From NCBI GenBank assembly GCA_963711725.1, contig CAVQFO010000042.1, positions 124,001-188,000 on the forward strand: a DNA stretch of 64,000 nt. Direction: 5' to 3'. The position numbers were made by a program, and so were the translations under genes. The notes below the pieces were generated by a model that was not told where the DNA came from, did no database searches, and worked only from the letters and a program-made list of their open reading frames with translations. The stretch comes from CAVQFO01 sp963711725 (GTDB lineage: Bacteria > Pseudomonadota > Gammaproteobacteria > Nitrococcales > Aquisalimonadaceae). Of the stretch, positions 57,285-64,000 are shown piece after piece; within the stretch, counting starts at the first letter, position 1; each line of letters starts with the position of its first letter.

Positions 57285-57632
57285 AACCAACCTCCAATCG
57301 TGTGGCACGTTGCAAAATGCGGGGAGCCCCCGCCTGCAGGAGCCTTCTGCAGAACGTGTGCCAAAACGACCAACCCCAGCATCTTCAATCGCTTAGCATG
57401 GACCCCAGCCCCGAACCTCGGCCCGGCCGTCGCCCCGGGGGGACGGTGGCGCAGACTCCTCCAGGCAGGGCCCGCCCCCACGGGCCGTGACGCAGCGCGT
57501 TCACGCCGCCGGGCGCCGTGTCCCCCGCCCACGACACGGCATTGCTCCACCGGCGATGTCGGCCTGGCATCGCCGCGACGCCATCCCCATGGTAGATTTT
57601 CGACGAATACAGCGAAGGAAGATCACCCCGCA

Positions 57633-59691
57633 ATGAAAAACCCCCTGCTCGAAACCGACGGCCTTCCGCCTTTCTCCCGCATCAAGCCCGAGCATGTGGA
57701 ACCCGCGGTGGACGAACTCCTGGCCGAAAACCGGCGGGTTCTCCAGCAACGGCTGGACGCCACCGACGACTACACCTGGGACAACCTGATTGCCCCACTG
57801 GAAGATGCGAACGACCGGCTCAACAAGGCGTGGTCGCCCGTGAGCCACTTGAACTCGGTGGTCAACTCCGAGGAACTGCGCAAGGCCTACAATGCCTGCC
57901 TACCCAAGCTGAGCGACTACGCCACCGAGATCGGCCAGAACGAACGGCTGTTCCACGCCTATGAGGCCGTGGCCGCACGCGACGATTTCTCCGGGCTAAC
58001 CGCCGCCCAGCGCAAATCGATCAACGATGCCCTCAAGGATTTCCACCTGTCCGGCGTCGACCTCCCCGCGGATCAGAAGGCCCGCTACAAGGAAATCGCC
58101 CAGCGCCTGTCGGAACTGTCGTCCAGGTTCGAAGAGAATCTGCTCGATGCCACCAATGCCTGGCAAAAGCACATCACCGACGGCGCCACGCTGTCGGGCC
58201 TGCCCGATTCCGCCTTGGGCGTGGCGCGGCAAGCCGCCGAACGGGAAGGGAAGGAAGGCTGGTTGCTGACCCTGGATTTCCCCGCCTATTTCGCGGTGAT
58301 GTCGTACGCGGACAATCGCAGCCTGCGCCGCGAAATGTACGAGGCCTTCGCCACTCGCGCCTCCGACCAGGGGCCATTCGCCGGAAAGTGGGATAACACT
58401 CCGATCATGGAGGAAATTCTCAAGCTTCGGCATGAAAAGGCCCGCCTGCTGGGCTACCACAGCTACGCGGACCTTTCCCTGGCCAAGAAAATGGCCCAGA
58501 CCACCGACGAGGTCATGGGCTTTCTCAACGACTTGGCCGAGCGCGCCAAGCCCAAGGCCGAGGACGAACTGGCCGAACTGCGCGCATTCGCTCGCGACGA
58601 ATTCGGCCAGGCCGACCTGGAGCCCTGGGACATCGGCTACTACTCGGAAAAGCTGCGCCAGGCGCGCTACCAGATCTCCCAGGAGGACTTGCGGCCCTAT
58701 TTCCCCCAGGACCGCGTTATCGACGGCCTTTTCAAGGTGGTCGAACGCCTCTACGGCATCGAAATACGTCAGCGCGAAGGCGTCGACACCTGGCATCCGG
58801 ACGTCCGCTTCTACGAAATCCTCGATCCCGACGGCGGTGTCCGCGGTCAGTTCTATACCGATCTCTACGCCCGCGCGAAAAAGCGGGGTGGCGCCTGGAT
58901 GGATGAATGCCGGGTGCGGCGACGCACCGCCGCAGGAATCCAGATTCCGGTGGCGTACCTCACGTGCAACTTCACCCCGCCGGTGGGCGACCAGCCGGCG
59001 CTGCTCACCCACGACGAAGTGGAGACGCTGTTCCACGAGTTCGGCCACGGCCTGCACCACATGCTCACCAAAGTGGACGCGCCCAGCGTTTCCGGGATCA
59101 ACGGCGTTCCCTGGGATGCCGTGGAACTGCCCAGCCAGTTCATGGAAAACTGGTGCTGGGAACGCGAGGCGGTGGATCTTTTCGCGGCCCACCATGAAAC
59201 GGGGGAGCGCATTCCGGACGAGCTGTTCCAGCGAATGAAGGCGGCCAGAAACTTCCAGTCCGCCATGCAGATGGTGCGGCAGTTGGAATTCTCGCTGTTC
59301 GATTTCCGGTTACACGCCGAGTACGACCCCGAGCGGGGCGCGCGGATTCAGCAGATTCTCGACGGAAGTCCGAGATCTGGTGTCGGTGATCAAGCCGCCG
59401 GCCTTTCACCGCTTTGCCAACAGCTTTGCCCACATCTTCGCCGGGGGCTACGCGGCGGGTTACTACAGCTATAAATGGGCGGAGGTTCTCTCGGCCGACG
59501 CCTTCTCGCGGTTTGAGGAAGAGGGTATTTTCAATCGGGAAACCGGCCGCAGCTTTCTGGAGAACATTCTGGAGAAGGGGGGATCGGCGGAAGCCATGGA
59601 CCTGTTCGTCGCATTCCGCGGCCGCCGGCCCCGCATCGACGCCCTGCTTCACCACACGGGGCTGATGCCCACCTCGCACGAGCCGGTGTAA
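57633..59691 (+). CDS. prlC: Oligopeptidase A (one frameshift)
   Basis: An M3-family cytoplasmic zinc peptidase of about 685 residues that degrades signal peptides and other oligopeptides. The zinc motif is LFHEFGHGLHHML with the third ligand in the following ENWCWE. NPLLETDGLPPFSRIKPEHVEPA marks the N-terminus of the family. The frame breaks near 59366, where GACGGAAGTCC carries one extra G. Correction gives ILDEVRDLVSVIKPPAFHRFANSF, then AGGYAAGYYSYKWAEVL. The stop is at 59691. Confidence 0.94.
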
Positions 59692-59725
59692 CGGCTCCGC
59701 TCTTTCTATGCGGAGAAGAGACGGT

Positions 59726-59813
59726 CTCTCGCCAAGGCGCCAAGTACGTGAAGGAAATGACAAGGCTGACAATAGTCTTTGATTCCTTGGCGCTCTTGGC
59801 GTCTTGGCGGGAG
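59726..59813. repeat. Long hairpin repeat with GCCAAGG words
   Basis: Arms CTCTCGCCAAGGCGCCAAG and CTTGGCGCTCTTGGCGTC...GGCGGGAG, with the word CGCCAAG repeated in each arm. It lies just after prlC and is the same type as 47350-47423. Confidence 0.7.
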
Positions 59814-59873
59814 CGGTATTCTTAATCTCCCGTCAAAGGGCCTACGCCCCTGCCAACCGCGGATCCAAGCCCC

Positions 59874-59911
59874 AAAAAAGGAAAAGGCCGCCTCCTTGCG
59901 GTGGGCGGCCC
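59874..59911 (-). terminator. Intrinsic terminator of sRNA B
   Basis: On the minus strand GGCCGCC and GGCGGCC pair around an 11-nt loop containing AAGGA, followed by TTTTTCC and TTTTTT. Confidence 0.82.
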
Positions 59912-60021
59912 ATGCCAGCGGTGAGATTTGGCTGCTGTTAGTCCGCCTCCCTGGCGGGCAATCCTTTGTGGGCTTCCCAGCCCCAGCCTCCGGCGCGCGT
60001 CCTTTTCACTTCCGTTGTGAT
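59876..60021 (-). ncRNA. CsrB/RsmZ-like sRNA, copy B (predicted)
   Basis: A second predicted CsrA/RsmA-sequestering RNA, about 145 nt, with eight GGA motifs. GGA lies in the loops of four hairpins: UCAC-AACGGAA-GUGA, GGGCU-GGGA-AGCCC, CCGCC-AGGGA-GGCGG, and the terminator stem GGCCGCC/GGCGGCC with AAGGA in its loop. The 5' half is closely related to copy A (21250-21380). The 3' half differs but keeps the same design. It diverges from the GGDEF gene. The 5' end is inferred. Confidence 0.72.
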
Positions 60022-60072
60022 CGCCGTATCTCTCACGCCAGAGCCATGGTACGCGCCACGCCGCGCATGGTC

Positions 60073-60090
60073 TGTAAGAAATTTCCTATG
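60073..60090 (-). promoter_or_regulatory. GacA-box-like upstream site of sRNA B
   Basis: The same 18-mer as at 21181, CATAGG-AAATTT-CTTACA on the minus strand, close to TGTAAG-N6-CTTACA. Its centre is about 60-65 bases from the predicted RNA start, the usual distance for GacA sites upstream of rsm sRNAs. Confidence 0.65.
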
Positions 60091-60204
60091 TTGTTGTAAG
60101 CGATTGTCGGCTCGAACGCGCTTCGTGGCCGGGACACCACCTGGATCAAGGAATCGTGGCCGCCGCATGATAGGCTCACCTTCGGAAACAGGAAGGCTCG
60201 AACC

Positions 60205-61389
60205 GTGAACGGCGAGAAGCGCGCAACATCTTTGATCACCGGGGAATTTCGCAATCGGGATCTGGAGGCGGAATACAGCCACAGCGTGCGGAACGTTGTG
60301 GCAGCGCATTTGCGTTTGGCGGTGATCGCGGCCGCCGTGCTATTCCTGCTATTCGCCTTCAACGACTATACCGACTTGGGCTTGAGCAGGCCCTTCTGGG
60401 TCCTGTGGGCGGTACGGTTGGTTCCCGTTGCCGGGGCCGTCTGGCTGCTGATTGCGCTTCGGCGCCACCCGGAACTGGCTGTCAGGGGCACGGCCATAAC
60501 GCTGCTGGAGATCGTCGCCCTGACGACCTTCCTGGTCATCGTCTGGGTGCGCCCCGACGCGATGCCCTGGCACGCCACGGCAATCACCACCATCATTTTC
60601 GCCTTGTATGTCACCGTACCCAACCGGCCGCTGCTGAGCCTCGGCGTGGGGATCTACGCCGCTGTCGGATTCCTCCTCGTCGGCACGATCGCAGCACAGC
60701 TCTCCGTTTCCCATGTGGGCCGCTACACCCTGCTTCTGGTCATGGCCAACGCCTTTGGCCACTTCGCCAATCTTCAGATCAGCCGCATGCGGCGCCGCGA
60801 GTTCGCCCTTCTTTACCAGGAGCGATCCGCCCGCCGCGACCTGGAACTGGAAGTGGACCGGCGGCGCGAATTGGAAGACGACCTGAAACGCCTCGCCAAT
60901 ACCGATTCCCTGACCGGTCTGCTCAACCGCCGGCAATACCTGTCGCTGTCCAATCACGAAGCCCGGCGCTCGAGTCGCTCCGAAAGACCGCTGACCGTGT
61001 GCCTTTTCGATCTGGATCATTTCAAGCGAATCAACGACGAACACGGTCACGACGCGGGTGACGCCGTGCTCAAGGCGGTCGCCCAGGCCGTTTCCGAAAC
61101 GGTACGTGAAATCGATATAGTGGGCCGCTACGGCGGCGAGGAATTCACCGTAACGCTGCCGGATACGGACATCCAGGCCGCCGGCGAGGTTGCGGAACGT
61201 ATCCGCGAGGCCATTGCCGGGCTGGAAGTCATGGACCACGGCAAGGCTATCCACGCCACGGCCACCCTGGGCCTTGCCGCCGTGCGGGACGGCGAGAAGA
61301 CGGTGGAGGCCGCGCTGGCGCGGGCCGATGCCGCCCTCTACCGGGGCAAGGCCGCGGGCCGCAATCGAATCGAACAGGAGACATCATGA
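60205..61389 (+). CDS. Membrane diguanylate cyclase (GGDEF)
   Basis: A 394-residue protein. About six membrane helices (residues 35-195) are followed by a short coiled coil and a GGDEF domain (about 225-390). Conserved parts are DSLTGLLNRRQYL, FDLDHFKRINDEHGHDAGD and the active-site motif RYGGEEF. It should make cyclic di-GMP. An RxxD inhibitory site is not obvious upstream of GGEEF. The GTG start at 60205 has GGAAGG upstream. The gene overlaps the next by four bases and diverges from sRNA B. Confidence 0.9.
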   Translation: MNGEKRATSLITGEFRNRDLEAEYSHSVRNVVAAHLRLAVIAAAVLFLLFAFNDYTDLGLSRPFWVLWAVRLVPVAGAVWLLIALRRHPELAVRGTAITLLEIVALTTFLVIVWVRPDAMPWHATAITTIIFALYVTVPNRPLLSLGVGIYAAVGFLLVGTIAAQLSVSHVGRYTLLLVMANAFGHFANLQISRMRRREFALLYQERSARRDLELEVDRRRELEDDLKRLANTDSLTGLLNRRQYLSLSNHEARRSSRSERPLTVCLFDLDHFKRINDEHGHDAGDAVLKAVAQAVSETVREIDIVGRYGGEEFTVTLPDTDIQAAGEVAERIREAIAGLEVMDHGKAIHATATLGLAAVRDGEKTVEAALARADAALYRGKAAGRNRIEQETS

Positions 61390-61754
61390 GTCGGGAATCC
61401 GGAGAAAAAGTCAGGCGCCAGGTCATGGGCGACGAGTTCGTGGACCGGGCATTGGCCAACGCCAACGAACTGACCCAGCCCTTGCAGGATTTCATCAACG
61501 AACACTGCTGGGGCGCGGTCTGGGATCGTGGCGTGCTGGAGCGCAAGACACGCAGTCTGGTCACCATCGCCATGCTGGCCGCGTTGAAGGCCCCGCAGGA
61601 ACTTAAAGGCCACGTGCGCGGCGCACTGCGCAACGGTTGCACGGCCGAGGAAATCCAGGAAACGCTGCTGCACTCGGCGGTGTACTGCGGGGCCCCGGCC
61701 GCCCAGGAGGCGTTCCGAGCTGCACGGGAAGTTCTCGACAGCTGGCAGGGTTAG
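61386..61754 (+). CDS. Carboxymuconolactone decarboxylase (CMD) family protein
   Basis: A 122-residue all-helical protein. WGAVWDRGVLERKTRSLVTIAMLAAL and CTAEEIQETLLHSAVYCGAPAA match gamma-carboxymuconolactone decarboxylases (seen in the WDRGVLERKTRSL and YCGAPAA segments). The catalytic His is in LLHSAVYCG. There is no beta-ketoadipate gene nearby, so the true substrate is open. The start overlaps the GGDEF stop (ATGA). Confidence 0.86.
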   Translation: MSRESGEKVRRQVMGDEFVDRALANANELTQPLQDFINEHCWGAVWDRGVLERKTRSLVTIAMLAALKAPQELKGHVRGALRNGCTAEEIQETLLHSAVYCGAPAAQEAFRAAREVLDSWQG

Positions 61755-61952
61755 GAACACCCGAGAACCGAACAGGCACGTCTGAACTACAATTTGAAGA
61801 GCGGGCCGTGACAAGGCCACCGCTGGTCTTCAATCAGGGAACTATTGATCACACCGGCAAGGAGGTAGCCGCGATGGTTCAGCGCAACGCCTACGCACTA
61901 AACACCGCGTCCAGCCCCGGGTTCAGGCCGCCAGCTTGAGTCGCCGCCGGCC

Positions 61953-62300
61953 GTGATCGTCTCGTTGAAGTGGCTTACAACCGGTCGTCAGCCACCGAAA
62001 GCGTCGCTGAGAGTTTCCTGCGACGCGGAGCATATCGAGATTCATGCTGCGGACGGCTCCATGCGCCTGCCGTGGCGGCAACCGGTGGGAATCGCCATCG
62101 AAACCAGCGGTGAAGGACCATTCGGCACCGATGTGTTCTGGGTACTGGGAACGGCTGGGGAGAACGTCTGGATCCCGCACCAGATGGAAGGCGTCGATGA
62201 CGATGCCTTCGTCCAGGCCATGGAGTCCAGGCAGAAGGGGATATTCATCTGCTGGAGCCGAGCCGACGCCGGCGTACCGGGACAAAAAATGACAAGGACC
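61953..62300 (+). CDS. Small uncharacterised protein (frame unclear at C-terminus)
   Basis: About 110 residues before the frame loses sense. The core SLRVSCDAEHIEIHAADG, GIAIETSGEGPFGTDVFWVL and DAFVQAMESRQKGIFICW resembles a small family of uncharacterised proteobacterial proteins with the pattern 'TxDEGPFxxDVFW...F(I/V)CW'. The frame has no stop before the next gene, whereas a neighbouring frame stops at 62292, so a one-base error near the end is likely. The GTG start at 61953 is tentative. The 200 bp before it hold nothing I recognise. Confidence 0.5.
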
Positions 62301-62304
62301 TCTC

Positions 62305-62988
62305 ATGTACGTAGGCCACTACGGGCCGAGTCTCGCGCTCAAGGCCATGGTAAAGAACGCCTCTCTGGGCTGGCTGTTCATTGCCGCGCAATTGCTCGAC
62401 ATCCTCTTCTTCCCGCTGGTGCTGCTGGGCGTCGAACGCCTGGTGATCATTCCCCACTACACGGCGTCGACCTCCTTCGAACTGCCTTACATGCCCTACA
62501 GCCACAGCCTGGCCGGGGCGCTGGTCTGGTCGGCGCTGGCCTATCTGGCTGTTCGTTGGTGGCAACGCGGGAAATCCAGCCGGGGCGGCACAGCAGTGGC
62601 CCTGGCGATCGGAGCCGGCGTGTTTTCCCACTGGCTGTGCGATCTGCTGGTCCACACGCCCGATCTGCCCTTGTGGAGCAACGGTTCGCCCAAGGTCGGC
62701 CTGGGGCTCTGGAACGACGTGTTCACGGCGTTCGTGGTGGAATCGGCCTTCCTGATCGTACCCGCCTGGTTGTACATGCGCGGCACCCGCGCCAAGGACA
62801 ACGTGGGCCGCTACGGCTTGCCCGTATTCATTGCGGTGCTCATCGGGGTCAACGCCATCAACACCTTCGCGCCGCCGCCGATCAAGACACCTACCCCTTT
62901 CGCCATCAGCGCTCTGGTTTCCTACGCGCTGTTTACCGCTGTGGCGTTCTGGCTGGACAGAAAACGGGAACCGATGGAAGCCGGATAG
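62305..62988 (+). CDS. Integral membrane protein, YdjM/metal-dependent hydrolase-like
   Basis: A 227-residue protein with six or seven predicted membrane helices. His/Asp-containing motifs GHYGPSLALK, MPYSHSLAGALVW and SHWLCDLLVHTPDLPLW resemble the YdjM/DUF457 group of putative membrane metal-dependent hydrolases. The start ATG has AAGGA nine bases upstream. Function unknown. Confidence 0.7.
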   Translation: MYVGHYGPSLALKAMVKNASLGWLFIAAQLLDILFFPLVLLGVERLVIIPHYTASTSFELPYMPYSHSLAGALVWSALAYLAVRWWQRGKSSRGGTAVALAIGAGVFSHWLCDLLVHTPDLPLWSNGSPKVGLGLWNDVFTAFVVESAFLIVPAWLYMRGTRAKDNVGRYGLPVFIAVLIGVNAINTFAPPPIKTPTPFAISALVSYALFTAVAFWLDRKREPMEAG

Positions 62989-62998
62989 CCTCGGATAT

Positions 62999-63074
62999 GT
63001 AGGAGCGGCGCTCATCGCCGCGAAGGGTTGGAGGAGTCGGCTCAGCGTTCGCGGCGATGAGCGCCGCTCCTACA
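62999..63074. repeat. Facing pair of REP elements (BIME-like)
   Basis: GTAGGAGCGGCGCTCATCGC (62999 onward) and its inverted copy ending CGCCGCTCCTAC (63048-63074) are separated by about 23 bases. This is the paired form of the REP family also found at 7002-7103. It lies between converging genes. Confidence 0.75.
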
Positions 63075-63106
63075 CGAAACTGGCTACACTGCAGTTGCAG
63101 CGCCCC

Positions 63107-64000
63107 CTACGGATGCCACCCACCCCGCAGCAGGCCGTCGTAGGCCTTCCATTGGACGTACCAATTCGTCGAACCGGCGATGACGGATAGGGCATCCCGG
63201 CGGGAGGCCGCATCGACGTGTTGGCCCAGCCCGGCGGCTGCGGTGCCGGCCACCAGCAGATTGGGATTATGGGCCAGGCTCAGTAACCGGGGCCGGGCCG
63301 CCGACGGCGGTTGATCGCCCAGCTGCAAAGCGAGCCGGTAGTCCGCCAACACTCGGTCTGCGCCCGGCGGTGAAACCGCGGCCAGCAGACCCCAGGCAAT
63401 GGCAACGCCCACCACCACGACGCAACCGCGCAGCCACCAACGGCCGCCGCCGCGCGAGACCCAGCCCAGCACCCACCACATGGCGCCAAAAACCACCAGC
63501 GGCAAACCGTAGAGCAGCCCCCAGCGCGCCATCAAACGCAGGCGCGCATAGCTGTCGGTCTGCCGGGAAAATGCCGAGAGAACGGCATCGGTGTCGCGCA
63601 TGAACGCCGAGTACCCGATCCGCAGACGATGGCCGCCGGGGTCCCGCAGAACCACTGCACCGTCCTTCCCCAAATCAACCCGCAGCGCCAGGGAAACCGG
63701 CTTCGCCACCGGGAGATAGGCGAACCGCCTCAACCGCTGGCGAACCCAGGCGGCCCGGACGGAATCCGTATCGCCGGTGAACGTATAGGCGTTGACCAAC
63801 CGCTGCTGCGGCGATTTCAGCACCTGGGCGGGATAGAGCGCGTAGCGGTAGTAGGCCTGAACCAGGGTGGCGCCCGCCCGTGTATGGAGCACCAGGTCGC
63901 GGATACGATAGGGCAGGTGGGCGCCCCAGGTTGCGCCCAGACCAATCAGCACCGCCAATGCCAGCGCAAGGCCGGCCGGCGCGGGAATCCACCCTGGAGC
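63107..64000 (-). CDS. Membrane protein, unknown (5' end beyond window)
   Basis: At least 297 residues. The frame stays open to the window edge, so the true start probably lies outside; a TTG near 63958 is a poor candidate start. An N-terminal hydrophobic segment (LALALAVLIGLGATW) is followed by a soluble part with QAYYRYALYPAQVLKSPQQR, two membrane helices (about 150-205 counted from 63958) and a C-terminal soluble tail. No family was recognised. Confidence 0.6.
   Translation of the reverse strand, partial: APGWIPAPAGLALALAVLIGLGATWGAHLPYRIRDLVLHTRAGATLVQAYYRYALYPAQVLKSPQQRLVNAYTFTGDTDSVRAAWVRQRLRRFAYLPVAKPVSLALRVDLGKDGAVVLRDPGGHRLRIGYSAFMRDTDAVLSAFSRQTDSYARLRLMARWGLLYGLPLVVFGAMWWVLGWVSRGGGRWWLRGCVVVVGVAIAWGLLAAVSPPGADRVLADYRLALQLGDQPPSAARPRLLSLAHNPNLLVAGTAAAGLGQHVDAASRRDALSVIAGSTNWYVQWKAYDGLLRGGWHP

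Noticed and set aside
59966..60208. Peptide-coding frames across sRNA B and the matching frame across sRNA A (both contain VSLT...WY...SVRNFLC)
   Set aside because: The shared peptide follows from nucleotide similarity of the two elements. There is no ribosome site, changes do not favour silent positions, and the GGA-hairpin plus terminator structure explains the conservation better.

Overview
The window is about 64 kb of GC-rich DNA from a gammaproteobacterium. Signs of this are the pilMNOPQ cluster divergent from a class A PBP gene, the narXL / narK1K2GHJI arrangement, YnfA, type II citrate synthase, and REP-like repeats. I cannot name the genus; a Chromatiales or Ectothiorhodospiraceae-type denitrifier would fit. 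At least 25 coding-frame breaks of one base occur in otherwise well-conserved genes, eight of them in narG. Most are probably sequencing or assembly errors, and each affected gene is annotated over its full reconstructed span.

Layout. 0-1.8 kb: M14 carboxypeptidase. 2.4-6.8 kb: an integron gene-cassette array on the minus strand with six recognisable attC sites and no integrase in the window. Its cassettes encode two HNH nucleases, a HEPN-like protein and three membrane proteins. 7.1-17.7 kb: nitrate respiration operon narK1-narK2-narG-narH-narJ-narI-ppiC (minus). It diverges from narXL (plus, 17.9-20.4 kb) across a region with an FNR/DNR box and a NarL-type 7-2-7 site. 20.5-24.3 kb: ynfA, a CsrB/RsmZ-like sRNA, acyl-CoA thioesterase, a TetR regulator, LOG, and a repeat island. 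24.3-26.7 kb: P1B-5 metal ATPase with a C-terminal hemerythrin domain. It is divergent from an N-type ATPase operon (26.8-33.0 kb, atpDCQBEFAG), which runs with overlapping genes into a phaC-like gene, mobB and a DNR-like regulator (to 36.0 kb). 36.1-38.7 kb: VOC protein, PLP dehydratase, NAD-dependent epimerase. 38.8-43.8 kb: pilQPONM (minus), divergent from mrcA/ponA (plus). 46.7-50.8 kb: nucleotidyltransferase-like protein, gltA, secreted nuclease, rpmE2, DUF3135-like protein. 51.0-56.5 kb: one giant gene for trifunctional propionyl-CoA synthase. 56.5-59.7 kb: two EF-hand proteins and oligopeptidase A. 59.9-60.1 kb: a second CsrB/RsmZ-like sRNA. 60.2-64 kb: GGDEF diguanylate cyclase, CMD-family protein and membrane proteins.

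How the parts may work together. Nitrate is sensed by NarXL, and low oxygen or NO by an FNR/DNR-type factor, which would turn on the nar operon. A DNR-like regulator and mobB (for the Mo-bis-MGD cofactor NarG needs) lie at the end of the N-ATPase operon. That operon has its own FNR/DNR-like box, shared with the divergent Fe/Ni ATPase. I infer a single anaerobic programme linking nitrate respiration, ion-motive-force handling, metal export and perhaps polyester metabolism. The least expected signal is a pair of non-coding elements at 21.2 and 60.0 kb. Each has a GacA-box-like upstream sequence, repeated GGA motifs (several in hairpin loops) and an intrinsic terminator, as expected of sRNAs that sequester CsrA/RsmA.
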